Shown here one piece after another: positions 50,949-61,293 of a stretch of DNA of 64,000 nucleotides. The notes below the pieces were generated by a model that saw only the letters and a program-made list of their open reading frames with translations, was not told the origin of the DNA and did no database searches. The position numbers and the translations under genes were made by a program. Source of the stretch: Leptospira brenneri (lineage in GTDB: Bacteria; Spirochaetota; Leptospiria; Leptospirales; Leptospiraceae); assembly GCF_002812125.1 (NCBI RefSeq), contig NZ_NPDQ01000003.1, positions 310,001 through 374,000 of the forward strand, given 5' to 3'. Positions within the stretch are counted from its first letter, which is position 1, and the number at the start of each line of letters is the position of its first letter.

Positions 50949-52655
50949 TTATACTTTCGAATTTTTAGAAGATTTCCCCTGAATTTTTTTTAGCCAAACC
51001 AAAGAAATTTTCTTTGTGACAAGGCTCCTAGTCTCTTTTTTCAAGAAACCGACTGTAGGTGTGGCCACTTTAAAGGATTCCCTCTCGAGAACCGGCTCAA
51101 TTTGGTATCCTGGTCCCGCCATTTCCTGCAATTGGGTTAGTTTTTCGGATGGTAGGATGAGGAGCCTTTCTGGTTTTTCGGACCAAAGTCTGTCCAATTT
51201 ATCCTTATCGTATACATTTCGAAAATTTCGTTCGGCATAAAATCCATAAGAACGTTTGGAATTGGACATCCAAAATGTATATACAACTGGTTCGTTTGGT
51301 TCCAGTTCTTTGATTTTGACTCCAAATTCTTTGGATGGTTGGTAACTTGTGAGAAGTGGATAAAACTCTAAACTAATGGCGCTGAAAAACAAAGTGGCAC
51401 CCACAAGAGTGACAAGAATTTCAAGAGGGATGAGCTGCGCCGACAACATGATAAATAGAATTCCTATGACACCAAATACATAATAAAGGATACCGACTTC
51501 AGCCACAAATATAGGGATGAGAAAGTATCCAACCAAATACACAAGACCTGCGATGAGAAAAGAAGGACGAAGTCTTTCCACATTGGAACGGAACAAACTT
51601 TCCTCCATGATTTTCCCAAAGTATAGAGCAGCTCCAGGTAAAATCCAATAAGTATATTGTGGGAGTGGGTAACGAGAAAATGAAATTAAGAATAGAAAAA
51701 GAAATACCCAGAATGGAATGACAAAGTCGATTTCTTTGTATTCGTTTGCACGAATCTTTCTCAGGATTTCTTTCCAACCAAATGATTTTACATATTGGTA
51801 AAAACGGTAAGAAATGTATACGATGAGGGGCAGTAACCCACTAAAAAATGCCCAAGAAAAGGATTTATAAAAGTAAAATGGATCAAAGTTGATATCATAC
51901 ATATCTCGGTAAAACCGGCCGAAAGATTGGATCCATATAAAAAAAACAGGTCCGTATGAATTAAAACTTTGATAAAGAAAATAACACCAGAAAGCAGGAA
52001 GGGACACTAGGACAAAAATTCCAGTAGGAATTCGCATCGACAAAAGTAACTTCCAATCTCTACGAAATAAAATATCCCCGCCAATGGAGATCGCAGGAAT
52101 AAAAACAGAAATTGGTCCTTTGGTGATAAAACCCATAGACATCATCAGATACATTAGATAGAAGTAGTTTGGATTTTTTTTCCTTCCTAAATAATAGAAA
52201 TGATATGTAAAAACTAAGTAAGCTGTTAGATACACATCAATCTTCGGGTCTACCACCATAGCATAAACCCCTGGAGCTAGTAGGTAAGCAAAAGATGCTA
52301 AGTATCCTTGTCTTTCTTTTCCACCAGTTAAGATGGTGATTCGGTAAATGGAAAAAACGGAAAGTAAAGTAATTAGAATCGCAGGGATACGAAACGCTAT
52401 ATTATTAATTCCGAATAAAGAAAAAGAAGTGGCTATAGTCCAAAACGTAAGAATCGGTTTGTCCAGGTATCTTCTTCCATTATCAATGAGTGTAAAAAAA
52501 TCATTGGATAATACAAGTTCGCGACCAATTCCAGCATACTGCGCGCTATCAATATCAATCACATCCAAAGGAAGAGTGAACAAAATGGGAATTGACGCAA
52601 TAAGTAATAGAATTCTGTAAAAAATTCTTTCGGATGGGGTAAGGGATTCTTTCAT
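50949..52655 (-). CDS. ArnT/PMT-type membrane glycosyltransferase
   Basis: A 568-residue integral membrane protein with 11-12 helices, of the GT-C (dolichyl-phosphate-mannose mannosyltransferase/ArnT) type. The first loop has the family Asp pattern DVIDIDSAQYAGIGRELVLSNDF and then YLDKPILTFW, as in ArnT-type lipid-linked sugar transferases. It likely moves a sugar from a polyprenyl carrier to lipid A, protein or another envelope acceptor. Start ATG 52655 overlaps the lipoprotein stop (ATGA); the longer frame to 52682 is not favoured. The acceptor is unknown. Confidence 0.87.
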   Translation of the reverse strand: MKESLTPSERIFYRILLLIASIPILFTLPLDVIDIDSAQYAGIGRELVLSNDFFTLIDNGRRYLDKPILTFWTIATSFSLFGINNIAFRIPAILITLLSVFSIYRITILTGGKERQGYLASFAYLLAPGVYAMVVDPKIDVYLTAYLVFTYHFYYLGRKKNPNYFYLMYLMMSMGFITKGPISVFIPAISIGGDILFRRDWKLLLSMRIPTGIFVLVSLPAFWCYFLYQSFNSYGPVFFIWIQSFGRFYRDMYDINFDPFYFYKSFSWAFFSGLLPLIVYISYRFYQYVKSFGWKEILRKIRANEYKEIDFVIPFWVFLFLFLISFSRYPLPQYTYWILPGAALYFGKIMEESLFRSNVERLRPSFLIAGLVYLVGYFLIPIFVAEVGILYYVFGVIGILFIMLSAQLIPLEILVTLVGATLFFSAISLEFYPLLTSYQPSKEFGVKIKELEPNEPVVYTFWMSNSKRSYGFYAERNFRNVYDKDKLDRLWSEKPERLLILPSEKLTQLQEMAGPGYQIEPVLERESFKVATPTVGFLKKETRSLVTKKISLVWLKKIQGKSSKNSKV

Positions 52656-52936
52656 TCCAAAGTACCAATTTGTCTTAAGCATTGTCCAAATCCTTTGCAG
52701 GAATTGGGTTCTTGGTCATAACACTGTAAGATGTCGCTATTATGAGTGGTACATCCGTCCATACACTGGATTCGACCAGTACGTTTGACATCTGGAGCTA
52801 AGGTAAGTTTTAATTCTTCCTCAGTACAGGAAACAAATACCTCACATGCTGCTTGGCATTTTTTTTCCACTATATCTTGGCAGTTTGCAAATGCGAATGT
52901 CAACGCAAGAGCTAAGATCCATTTACCGTGTTTCAC
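52652..52936 (-). CDS. small Cys-rich lipoprotein
   Basis: A 94-residue product with signal peptide and lipobox (FAFANC, Cys19), then eight more cysteines in a Cx3C-type pattern (CQAAC, VSC, QCMDGC, LQC, NSC, GQC) that likely form disulfides. This is the type of Cys-rich lipoprotein known as a Leptospira speciality. The start is GTG 52936. It overlaps rlmN by 14 bases upstream and the glycosyltransferase by 4 bases downstream, so the three are translationally linked. Function unknown. Confidence 0.82.
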   Translation of the reverse strand: MKHGKWILALALTFAFANCQDIVEKKCQAACEVFVSCTEEELKLTLAPDVKRTGRIQCMDGCTTHNSDILQCYDQEPNSCKGFGQCLRQIGTLE

Positions 52937-53981
52937 TTCGAATTCCTTTTAGTGCTAACATTCCACAAGCGCCATTGATGTCCCGACCGGGACTTCTGCG
53001 ATTGAGAATGGGAGCTGTTGTTTTTGCTTTGAGATGCATGACAAATTCTTTTACTTCGTCATCAGTGGGTCTTCGCCAACCCGTAAAATCTGTATTGAGC
53101 GGGATCACATTGATTTTGCATTTGTTCACTGAGCGGGCGATTTTTGCGAGCCGTTCTGCATTGTCACGACCCATATTGACATCAGGGATCATTACATATT
53201 CAAAAGTTATGGCGCGATCCAGTTCCTTAGTAAATCGTTTCGCGGAGTCGATCAGTTTCTCTAACGGATGTTTGTCGTTCACATCCATCACAGAAGATCG
53301 GGCATTGGGGTTGGGATGATTTAGAGAAATAGCAAAGTTAAATGGTTCTTTGTTTTCGATAAAACGATTGATCCCGGTTGTCACACCGGCCGTCGAAATG
53401 GTAATCCGAAGAGCACCAAGCCCAAACCCATCTTGGTCTCGGAGGATATGAGCAGCCTTCATCACGGAAAAATAATTGTGCATCGGCTCCCCCATTCCCA
53501 TAAACACAATATTAGTAGCCCGGTCGCCTACGAGGCGCTCCACCTGCAAAATTTGGTCGAGGATTTGCCAAGTGTGAAGGTTCCCTTTGTATTCCAAAAG
53601 TCCAGTCGCACAAAACTTACAGTTGAGGGTACATCCAATTTGAGAGGAGATACAAATGGTTTTACGACCGCCGTCTCCAGAAGGAATCCAAACGGCTTCG
53701 ATTTCCTTATTTTCTCCCACATAGAAAGTAAACTTTCTAGTTCCGTCTTCTTTGGAAGCTAGGTCCCTACCGATTTCGATTTCAGGGTATAAAGTATGTT
53801 GTTTTAATTTTTCGCGGACTTCTTTGGAAAGTGTGGTGAACTGGTCTAAGTTCGTATAACGACTCTTATAGATTCCGGTATAAATTTGTGCCGCTCGGTA
53901 TTTTTCCAGACCCAAGGAAACACATAATTCTTCTAGTTCTTTTTTGGTTTTCCCTTTGAGAACCGGTATTTCCTCTTTCAT
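52923..53981 (-). CDS. rlmN: 23S rRNA/tRNA adenosine-C2 methyltransferase
   Basis: A radical-SAM methylase that makes 2-methyladenosine at A2503 of 23S rRNA and A37 of some tRNAs. The 352-residue product from ATG 53981 has the CxxxCxxC cluster at residues 117, 121 and 124 (CTLNCKFC) and the second catalytic Cys near the end in [13 protein letters not shown] and VIPLNTDF are family motifs. A TTG-initiated extension back to 54110 would add about 43 atypical residues and is rejected. It overlaps the Cys-rich lipoprotein gene and is divergent from the sterol-desaturase-type gene. Confidence 0.94.
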   Translation of the reverse strand: MKEEIPVLKGKTKKELEELCVSLGLEKYRAAQIYTGIYKSRYTNLDQFTTLSKEVREKLKQHTLYPEIEIGRDLASKEDGTRKFTFYVGENKEIEAVWIPSGDGGRKTICISSQIGCTLNCKFCATGLLEYKGNLHTWQILDQILQVERLVGDRATNIVFMGMGEPMHNYFSVMKAAHILRDQDGFGLGALRITISTAGVTTGINRFIENKEPFNFAISLNHPNPNARSSVMDVNDKHPLEKLIDSAKRFTKELDRAITFEYVMIPDVNMGRDNAERLAKIARSVNKCKINVIPLNTDFTGWRRPTDDEVKEFVMHLKAKTTAPILNRRSPGRDINGACGMLALKGIRSETR

Positions 53982-54195
53982 TTGTTTGGACTTTCCACCT
54001 TTAGCCAATCTTTTCGGTGCCCCCTCTCGGGACAAGGATTTCCAGGGCTTCTTTAAGTGATAACCGAGATCCTCAATGGGAACAAGCCTAAAATTGAATC
54101 CGAAAACCAAACTGACAGAAATTACTGTATCTAAATGGACATTGACTTACACACTGTGATTCAAAAGCCTAGTATCTAGTGAGGAAAATATACGA

Positions 54196-55515
54196 ATGAA
54201 TAGCGACGCCTTTATGGAATATGCCTTTATCGTCATGGTCGCACTGATAGGAATCGAGATCTTTGTTTCCTATATCAAGGGAAAACAATACTACCGATTG
54301 AACGTTCTCATTGCTGATGTGAGTACTGGTGTCATTTTTGCGCTCATTGGAGTGGTGATTCTACTCGGAGCTTTGTATGTTTATGACAAAATAGAAACAA
54401 ACTTTTCGCTTTCAGCACTTGGTTTCCATTTCTTTCCATTAGAAAGTCCATTTCGATTTTCACCAAGTTTTTCTGTGAACTGGCCTGCCCTCGGAGCTTG
54501 GACCTTTGCTGTTGTCTTTGCAGATTTTATCTATTACTGGTTCCACAGACATTGCCATGAAATCAACTTGTTTTGGGCAACACATGTCACTCACCACTCC
54601 ACACAAGAAATGAACTTATCAGTAGCATTTCGCGGGAATGGGTTACAAAGAATATTTGAATATATTTACTTTTTCTCAATGGCTCTACTCGGAATTCCTT
54701 GGGAAATGTTTTTACTAGCCCACCGAATTCTCAAAGTTTACCAATTCGTAGTGCACACTCGTTTTGTTGGGAAGTTAGGATTTTTAGAACATTTTATGGT
54801 GACTCCTTCGAACCATAGAGTCCACCATGGAATCCAAAAAAAATACATCGACCGTAACCACGGTGGAATCTTTATCATTTGGGATAGAATGTTTAAATCC
54901 TTTGAATGGGAGACCGAAGAACCTATCTATGGACTTACAAAACCCGTAAACTCATTCAACCCAATTACCGTCAACTTACATGTGTTTAAAGATATGTTCT
55001 TACAAGTTTTGGAATGTAAATCCCTTGGTGACGTTTTTAAAACCATCTTTGGACCTCCCGGTTGGAAACCTAATTACCTCATCACTCCAGCGGACGAAGC
55101 CCCAGAACCTACTAAGGTAGTGAAATACGATCCCAAACCACCCATGGGAGTTATGGTTTATGTGGCACTACAAGCGGCGGTTCTTATGGGAGTGGGTCTT
55201 GTGATTTGGAAGGTAGCAAAAATCAATTTAGAACAAGATATGACAACACTTGGGATTTTATCTGTTGTGATCGTTTTTAGTTTATTCTCCATTGATCGAA
55301 CTATGGAAATGAAACGATGGTCAAGAAGGACTGAAGTGGTAAGGAATGTGCTATTTATCATTGCCTTTGTTTCTGCTCTTCTTTATTCCAATATACCTAA
55401 TATTGAAATCTTTGCCATCCCACTCACCAGTCTCTCGTTTGTATCCTTGGCTTGGATCATTCTCAAACGAAAGACTTTCTTTGATCTCAGTAATATATCT
55501 AATACTTGGTATTAG
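54196..55515 (+). CDS. sterol desaturase/fatty-acid hydroxylase family protein
   Basis: A 439-residue membrane protein with the di-iron histidine boxes of the fatty-acid hydroxylase superfamily: HRHCHE, HVTHH, NHRVHH plus a further His in RNHGG (about residues 115-225). The N-terminal part has three or more membrane helices. A C-terminal extension of about 120 residues (from 320) contributes three or four more, as in alkylglycerol-monooxygenase-like members. It probably hydroxylates or desaturates a lipid. It ends overlapping the convergent sulfatase gene by 17 bases. Confidence 0.88.
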   Translation: MNSDAFMEYAFIVMVALIGIEIFVSYIKGKQYYRLNVLIADVSTGVIFALIGVVILLGALYVYDKIETNFSLSALGFHFFPLESPFRFSPSFSVNWPALGAWTFAVVFADFIYYWFHRHCHEINLFWATHVTHHSTQEMNLSVAFRGNGLQRIFEYIYFFSMALLGIPWEMFLLAHRILKVYQFVVHTRFVGKLGFLEHFMVTPSNHRVHHGIQKKYIDRNHGGIFIIWDRMFKSFEWETEEPIYGLTKPVNSFNPITVNLHVFKDMFLQVLECKSLGDVFKTIFGPPGWKPNYLITPADEAPEPTKVVKYDPKPPMGVMVYVALQAAVLMGVGLVIWKVAKINLEQDMTTLGILSVVIVFSLFSIDRTMEMKRWSRRTEVVRNVLFIIAFVSALLYSNIPNIEIFAIPLTSLSFVSLAWIILKRKTFFDLSNISNTWY

Positions 55516-57490
55516 ATATTTCTTTCAAAGCGGACTCCGAAGGGAACAATTTGTTCGACTTCAGGAGTTCGTCTCCCAGGTTTAGATAGGCCTTGGTTTT
55601 ATCCCCATGTTTTTTACATAGGTTGATATCCTGATAGCAGAGACCAATGTCAACAAACGGTGGTTTTATGGTTTTAGTTTCTCCCTGTCCACCAGATACC
55701 GATTGATAGTATAAAAAGTCATCTTCGATCCACCCAAAGATATTTCCGTAAGCAAAATAGGCAGACGAACCTTTTACTTTTCGTAAGTCTCGCCCCATCA
55801 CACTAAAGTAAACTTCTCGTTCCATAAACCCAAGGATAGTTGGAATCAAATCCAATTGTGAAGTAATATCCTCTCTGAGCTCTGGTTTGATTTTTCCGGG
55901 AGCGTAAATGAGAAGCGGAACATTTCTATCCTCGTAATAATTCAGGAACCGATGGTGGCTATGGTCGGAAACAAAAAAGAAAATTGTATCCTTAAAATAA
56001 GGAGCTTTTTTGGCTTTTTCCATATATTCATTCAATGCAAAATCCGCATAATGGAGGACATTTAAGTATTCGCTATCTTCTGTTTCTTTTCCAAACAAAC
56101 GATACTTTTCATCAGGCACTTTGTATGGGTAATGAGTGGTTCCGGTATGAATGACCGATACAATGGGTTTTTCTGATTTTACAAGAAGAAGTTTCTGGTG
56201 CATAGCATCGAGCGAGGCTTCATCTAAATAACTCCAAGGACCCGTTTTGTATTCGGGATTTTTTTCTAACTCATTTTTACCCAGAAGTGTATCAAATCCC
56301 CAGTGGTACATGATACTTCCTTTATTATTAAAACTAAGATCGGTTCCTGTTACAAATAAAGTTTCATACCCAATCGTTTTGGCAATATTCCCTAACCCAG
56401 AAAACCGGTTTAAAATTTGTGGTGTGCGAACAGCAGTTAAACCTGGCCTGTCAGGAATTCCACCCATGAGAGCCATAAGCCCATTGGTAGTCCTTCCCCC
56501 ACTCGCAAAGAAGTTTTTAAAAAACATCCCTTGGCGAATCAGTTGGTTGAAGTAAGGTGTGACCACTTTCCCTTCTACTTTTCCCGTACCAATGATATCA
56601 ATGAACTTACCTGTCCAACCTTCAAGAACAATGACTACGATATGAGGCAAAGGTTTAGAAGTAGATACCGTTGTTTTACGAAGGAGAGGGTATTCCTCAC
56701 TGACAAAGTTTGCTCCTGGATAAGCCACCTCTTCTCTTACAAGTGCGCTCGCCTCGCTTAACTTCATAAAGTGGCGGTCATCCACCTTTGTCATCTTCAG
56801 ATCGGTAATCACAGTAAAACCTGGGTTGAGCACCAAATCATTGATGATGGTTTCTTTTGTAATGATGGCATCACTGGTTCGAAGAGGACTTGTTTGGATT
56901 CCCCCACGAATTCCCAGAACCAGAAGGGCAAGTACCACTAGGAATTGAAGGGCGGCCCATTTGTAATGTAAATTCAAATGCGAATAAGGAAACTTGGATT
57001 GGATTTTATAAATTCCAAAACCAATCCCCAAAATAGCAAGAAGCCCTACCAAAAACAAAAGAGGATTCTGAGAAAAAGCAGAACCCACAAGTGGTAACAT
57101 TTCAAATCCAAGGTAAGCGAAGGCTTCATAACCTAAGTGTTTGTTTCCATTTTCATAATAGATTAGATCTGCAATGAGTAGGAAAAGCAAAAGGATGATG
57201 AAGACAACGGGCAGTGTTCGCCAAACCGTTCGGTAAACTCGATTTCTGTTTAGGAAATGTAAACTGGAATAGAGCAAACTAAAACCAAGTAACACACATA
57301 ATACGGAAATATCAAATCTGGCACCTTTTACGAATGCCTTTAAAATGATCCAAACAGATTTGTCTTGAATTCTGTAAGAATACATTGTCAAAAAAGCGAC
57401 TCTATAAATCGTCAGAAAGACAATCCCAAGTCCAGCAAGGAGTAAGTGAAACCGAATGTAAAACGGCAATCTAGAAAATAGTTTTTTCAT
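55499..57490 (-). CDS. LtaS-type sulfatase-family membrane protein
   Basis: A 663-residue protein with five N-terminal membrane helices (about 10-210) and a large periplasmic alkaline-phosphatase-fold domain of the LtaS/phosphoglycerol transferase type: VIVLEGWTGKF (metal Glu), SGGRTTNGLMALMGG with the catalytic Thr, GTTHYPYKVP, and SDHSHHRF (metal Asp-His). In Gram-negative relatives these enzymes transfer phosphoglycerol or phosphoethanolamine onto envelope glycans; the acceptor here is unknown. It overlaps the sterol-desaturase-type gene at the 3' end. Confidence 0.87.
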   Translation of the reverse strand: MKKLFSRLPFYIRFHLLLAGLGIVFLTIYRVAFLTMYSYRIQDKSVWIILKAFVKGARFDISVLCVLLGFSLLYSSLHFLNRNRVYRTVWRTLPVVFIILLLFLLIADLIYYENGNKHLGYEAFAYLGFEMLPLVGSAFSQNPLLFLVGLLAILGIGFGIYKIQSKFPYSHLNLHYKWAALQFLVVLALLVLGIRGGIQTSPLRTSDAIITKETIINDLVLNPGFTVITDLKMTKVDDRHFMKLSEASALVREEVAYPGANFVSEEYPLLRKTTVSTSKPLPHIVVIVLEGWTGKFIDIIGTGKVEGKVVTPYFNQLIRQGMFFKNFFASGGRTTNGLMALMGGIPDRPGLTAVRTPQILNRFSGLGNIAKTIGYETLFVTGTDLSFNNKGSIMYHWGFDTLLGKNELEKNPEYKTGPWSYLDEASLDAMHQKLLLVKSEKPIVSVIHTGTTHYPYKVPDEKYRLFGKETEDSEYLNVLHYADFALNEYMEKAKKAPYFKDTIFFFVSDHSHHRFLNYYEDRNVPLLIYAPGKIKPELREDITSQLDLIPTILGFMEREVYFSVMGRDLRKVKGSSAYFAYGNIFGWIEDDFLYYQSVSGGQGETKTIKPPFVDIGLCYQDINLCKKHGDKTKAYLNLGDELLKSNKLFPSESALKEISNTKY

Positions 57491-57559
57491 AAATTAGAAA
57501 TGAAGCAAATTCCATAAAGTAAAAGAGTGATCCATCAGAACATTGAACTGGTTCAATGA

Positions 57560-58795
57560 TTACGGTTTTACCATTTTATAAATGGTTCCCGATTGGTAAT
57601 CAGCGATAAAGATTTCCCCATCATTGTCCTTACCAAAGGTCGGAATGAGTAAGTTCCACTTTCCAAGTGCAATCGTTTCCGTAACCCTTGTGTTATCCCC
57701 TGGTTTAGGAACAGGAATTGCCCAGATTTTGCCTTGGATAAAATCGCCAAATACATACATTCCCTTTAAGGCAGGAATTTCTGATCCAGTATACACATAT
57801 CCACCAGTGATGGATTGGCCTTCGTCACGACCGTATTCATAGAATGGAGGTTCATAAAGGGCAGGATTACAACCATCGGTAAAACAATGGAATCCTTCTA
57901 CTTGGTTCCATCCATAGTTTTTACCAGAAAGGATGATATCGACTTCTTCATAAGCATCTTGGCCCACATCAGCAACAATCAAACGCCCGTCAGGCGAAAA
58001 ACTCATTCGCCAAGGATTACGAATTCCATAAGCAAAGGTTTCTGGAGCATAACCGGCCTTTCCTACAAACGGATTGTCCGATGGGATCGAATATTGTTTT
58101 TTTGAGACGGGATCTGCCTTAGGACTGATTCTTAAAATAGATCCAAGAAGAGTATTTGGATTTTGGCCGTTGTTTTTTGGATCGGCTCTCCATCCACCAT
58201 CCCCAAGTCCTATGTATAAATGTCCATCCAACCCAAAGGCCAATTGACCCCCGTTATGATTAGGATAAGGTTGCTCGACTTGTAACAAAACTCGTTCGTT
58301 TACAAGTTTCATTGTATCGAAGTTGTTTGGATTTTCTACCACCCATTCGGAAACAATGGTAATGTCTTTGTTGTTGATCGCTTTAACGTAATTAGTATAT
58401 AACTTTGGTTCTTTGGAAAATTGGGGGTGAAAGGCAAGGCCGAGAAGACCTTCCTCGCTGTCAGTAATGACTGGAAAATTGGCAAGGACACGACTTGTCT
58501 TTTTTTCTCGATGAAAGAGGATCATATTCCCTGTTTTTTCTAGAGCGAATAAAAAGGGAGTGTCACCCGGTGGAAACTGGATGTCTGTTGGCTCCTTCAC
58601 TTTCACAACTTCTTGCAAAGAGATAGCCACCTGTTTGCGATTTGCATCGACACCAATAAAAAGTGGTTTGGACCCGAGGACTTGGCCATCGGTTTCATAC
58701 TTTTTATTGTAATTTTTCATAACACTGCGAATCAAATCATCGCAAGAAAGTGTCATGGAGAGAAAGGAAAACAAAACAAAGATTTGGATTTTCAT
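57560..58795 (-). CDS. PQQ-dependent sugar dehydrogenase-like lipoprotein
   Basis: A 411-residue lipoprotein (SFLSMTLSC, Cys18) followed by a soluble glucose dehydrogenase/HHIP-like six-bladed propeller: EEGLLGLAFHPQF, GGQLAFGLDGHLYIGLGDGG, GQNPNTLLGSILRI and IRNPWRMSFSPDGRLIVADVGQDAYEEV. Activity as a PQQ enzyme is probable by family but PQQ synthesis genes are not in the window. ATG 58795 is chosen because the signal peptide starts there; an upstream in-frame start at 58846 adds 17 residues. It is divergent from the TMEM220 gene. Confidence 0.86.
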   Translation of the reverse strand: MKIQIFVLFSFLSMTLSCDDLIRSVMKNYNKKYETDGQVLGSKPLFIGVDANRKQVAISLQEVVKVKEPTDIQFPPGDTPFLFALEKTGNMILFHREKKTSRVLANFPVITDSEEGLLGLAFHPQFSKEPKLYTNYVKAINNKDITIVSEWVVENPNNFDTMKLVNERVLLQVEQPYPNHNGGQLAFGLDGHLYIGLGDGGWRADPKNNGQNPNTLLGSILRISPKADPVSKKQYSIPSDNPFVGKAGYAPETFAYGIRNPWRMSFSPDGRLIVADVGQDAYEEVDIILSGKNYGWNQVEGFHCFTDGCNPALYEPPFYEYGRDEGQSITGGYVYTGSEIPALKGMYVFGDFIQGKIWAIPVPKPGDNTRVTETIALGKWNLLIPTFGKDNDGEIFIADYQSGTIYKMVKP

Positions 58796-58867
58796 AATAC
58801 TTAGGGTTCCCCACATAAGATAATTGGCTTGGATTTGTATCCGCAATCAAAAAACTGATACGAATCT

Positions 58868-59170
58868 ATGAAACTCTTTCGAATTCTTTGTATCCCGCTC
58901 TTCCTTTACTTTGCCTATTTGCAATTGAATGACCCGGACCCCTACCTTTGGTTCCCGATTTATGCAGCCGTTGCCGTCATTGCCTTCGCCGGTTTGTTTC
59001 GCAAAGTTCCCAATTTTGTAGGACAGATCCTCATTCCCGTTTATTTGGTTTTAGCAGTGTATTACGCCACCCAAACTCCCTATTGGGGAATGGAAGTAGA
59101 AGAAGTAAGAGAATGTTTGGGGCTTCTCATTGCAAGTGGCGCACTGGTTCTATTGGTATTTAAAAAATAA
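58868..59170 (+). CDS. TMEM220-like small membrane protein
   Basis: A 100-residue protein with four short membrane helices. The family pattern is present: LYFAYLQLNDPDPYLWFPIY at the start and EEVRECLGL near the last helix, as in the transmembrane 220 family, which is shared by bacteria and animals and whose function is unknown. It lies alone between the sugar dehydrogenase lipoprotein (divergent) and sufB (convergent). Confidence 0.8.
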   Translation: MKLFRILCIPLFLYFAYLQLNDPDPYLWFPIYAAVAVIAFAGLFRKVPNFVGQILIPVYLVLAVYYATQTPYWGMEVEEVRECLGLLIASGALVLLVFKK

Positions 59171-59235
59171 TAGATTTCATTTCTGTTTCTCCATTTTGGT
59201 TTGGGAAACAGAAACGAAAGGGGATTTGGCGAAAT

Positions 59236-60630
59236 TTATGTTTCGGCAATCACTTTGCCGTCTTCCAAAATCATTTTGATGAGTTTTGTCATTTCCACAG
59301 AATATTCCACATCCAAATGTTTGGTCACACCTTCACAAAATCCATTGATGATGAGAAGTTTGGCGTCATCTTCATTCATCCCGCGAGATTGGAGATAAAA
59401 CAACTGGTCATCATCAATTTTAGAAACAGTGGCTTCGTAGTTCAGAGTTCCCTCTTCCCCAGAAACATCGTTATAAGGATAAGCATGGGACTGAGAACGG
59501 TTGTCCATCATCAGTCCATCACATTTGATATGACTATAAGATCCTTTGCTAGATGGGTCAAACTTCACAAGACCACGGTAAGAGTTAATTCCTCCATCAA
59601 GAGCCACACCTTTTGCTAAGATATTGGATCTTGTATTTTTTCCTACATGGATGATCCGAGCCCCCGTGTCTTGCACTTGTCCACTTCCCGCAAATGCTAA
59701 GGAAAGAACATCTCCCGTAGAATGATCCCCTTTTAAGATGATCCCTGGGTATTTGATGGTATTGGCACCAATATTACAATCAGTCCAAGTGATATGAGCC
59801 GCTTCTTCGCAGATCCCACGTTTCACGGTCCAGTTGTACATATTCTTTTTCCAGTTTTGGATGGTGGTATAAAATATTTTCGAATTCTTTTTGGCAACAA
59901 GCTCCACAACCGCAGTGTGAAAGTTGGTTCCTTTGTCTTGGACAGATGTACAACCTTCGCTGTATTCTAAATGCGCTCCCTCATCGGCAATGAGGAGTGT
60001 TCGTTCATATTGTCCGGAACTAGCAGCCGTTACTTTAAAATAAGCCTGAAGAGGCATAGGAGTTTTGACTCCTTTAGGAATGTAAGCGAACGAACCACCA
60101 CTAAACACTGCTGAGTTCAGTGCAGAAAATTTATTATCACCAATGGTAACAACAGTTCCCAAATACTCACGAACGAGTTCCGGATATTCTCTAATAGCAG
60201 TATCGATATCACAGAAAATGATTCCAAGGTCTGTGAGTTCTTTTTTGACATTGGCATAAATGGTTTCGGAATCGTTCATGGTTTCGATTCCGGCTAAGTA
60301 CTTCCTTTCGTGTTCCGGAATTCCTAATTTTTCAAAACTACGTAAGATTTCTGGATCCACTTCGTCCCAAGATTTTTTCTTCTTTTGGTTGGAACCTACG
60401 TAATGCACATAGTCATCGATATTGATATGAAATTGCGGGATGAACCCCCAAGTCGGCATAGGTTTCTGTTCATAAACTTCGAAAGCCTTCAAACGAAATT
60501 CAGCGAGCCAACTTGGTTCGTTTTTAATATGGGAGATTGATTCAACAACTTTACGAGTGAGTCCCTTTGGAAAATTATCAGGTTTGTAAAATTCTAAAGG
60601 TGCCTTATCTAAACTGGCTGTTGATTCCAT
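59236..60630 (-). CDS. sufB: Fe-S cluster assembly protein SufB
   Basis: A 464-residue SufB scaffold component, matching the family over its full length: [44 protein letters not shown], and [27 protein letters not shown]. The C-terminal [16 protein letters not shown] is the SufD-contact block. A GGGAG site is just upstream of ATG 60630. It follows the peroxiredoxin gene by 34 bases, with no clear terminator between, so it is likely in the same peroxide-responsive transcript. SufC, SufD and SufS are not in the window. Confidence 0.95.
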   Translation of the reverse strand: MESTASLDKAPLEFYKPDNFPKGLTRKVVESISHIKNEPSWLAEFRLKAFEVYEQKPMPTWGFIPQFHINIDDYVHYVGSNQKKKKSWDEVDPEILRSFEKLGIPEHERKYLAGIETMNDSETIYANVKKELTDLGIIFCDIDTAIREYPELVREYLGTVVTIGDNKFSALNSAVFSGGSFAYIPKGVKTPMPLQAYFKVTAASSGQYERTLLIADEGAHLEYSEGCTSVQDKGTNFHTAVVELVAKKNSKIFYTTIQNWKKNMYNWTVKRGICEEAAHITWTDCNIGANTIKYPGIILKGDHSTGDVLSLAFAGSGQVQDTGARIIHVGKNTRSNILAKGVALDGGINSYRGLVKFDPSSKGSYSHIKCDGLMMDNRSQSHAYPYNDVSGEEGTLNYEATVSKIDDDQLFYLQSRGMNEDDAKLLIINGFCEGVTKHLDVEYSVEMTKLIKMILEDGKVIAET

Positions 60631-60664
60631 TGTTTCTCCCTTCTCTACTTCTAGAGTTTTCTAA

Positions 60665-61258
60665 TTAATTGACAGAAGCGAAGTAAGCTTTGGATCCAGT
60701 AGGATCAGCTTTCATCGTTTTCTTTCCTTCGTCCCAATTCGCAGGGCAAACTTCACCGTGTTTTTCCACAAATTGGAAAGCTTTGATGAGTCGAAGTGCT
60801 TCTTCAATGTTACGTCCTACAGGAAGGTCGTTAACAGTTGCTTGGCGAATGATACCCGCAGGATCAATGATAAAAGTTCCGCGAAGCGCAACTCCAGCAT
60901 CTGGACCAGACTCAATGAGAACTCCAAAAGATTTTGCGATTTCTTTTGTCTTGTCAGCGATGAGTGGGTATTTGATCTCTCCAATACCACCTTCTTTTCG
61001 GGCTGTTTTTTTCCAAGCTAAGTGCGAAAATTCGCTATCAACCGAAACTCCCAAAACCTCGGCTCCGATCTTTTTAAAGTCTTCGAGTTTTGCATCGTAT
61101 TCAATAATTTCTGTCGGACAAACAAAAGTAAAATCGAGCGGATAGAAAAATAGTACCACCCACTTTCCTTTGTAATCTGACAATTTGATTTCTTTAAAGC
61201 TGTCCCCGATCACTGCAGTTGCTTTAAAATCTGGGGCATGCGATGTCACTTGTGGCAT
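60665..61258 (-). CDS. 2-Cys peroxiredoxin (AhpC/Prx1 type)
   Basis: A 197-residue typical 2-Cys peroxiredoxin: peroxidatic Cys in [10 protein letters not shown] and resolving Cys in HGEVCPANW, with the [13 protein letters not shown] stretch (a GGxG-like motif linked to sensitivity to over-oxidation). ATG 61258 is set by an AAGGAG site 8 bases upstream; the frame extends to 61345 without support. It reduces H2O2 and organic peroxides using thioredoxin or AhpF-type donors. A PerR-like box overlaps its promoter. Likely co-transcribed with sufB. Confidence 0.95.
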   Translation of the reverse strand: MPQVTSHAPDFKATAVIGDSFKEIKLSDYKGKWVVLFFYPLDFTFVCPTEIIEYDAKLEDFKKIGAEVLGVSVDSEFSHLAWKKTARKEGGIGEIKYPLIADKTKEIAKSFGVLIESGPDAGVALRGTFIIDPAGIIRQATVNDLPVGRNIEEALRLIKAFQFVEKHGEVCPANWDEGKKTMKADPTGSKAYFASVN

Positions 61259-61269
61259 AAAGTCACTCC

Positions 61270-61286
61270 TTAGAATTATTCTAAGT
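61270..61286 (-). promoter_or_regulatory. PerR-like box upstream of the peroxiredoxin gene
   Basis: A 17-base perfect 8-1-8 palindrome, whose central 15 bases TTAGAATTATTCTAA match the PerR box TTATAATNATTATAA except for one symmetric position. It overlaps the likely -10 hexamer TAGAAT (61284-61279; -35-like TAGACA at 61308-61303, 18-base spacer) and the ribosome-binding site, so a bound repressor would block initiation. Confidence 0.75.
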
Positions 61287-61293
61287 ACAGTAT

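Noticed and set aside
53982..54110. 43-residue extension of RlmN
   Set aside because: It starts at a TTG without a ribosome-binding site and is atypical of the family; ATG 53981 gives the usual length.
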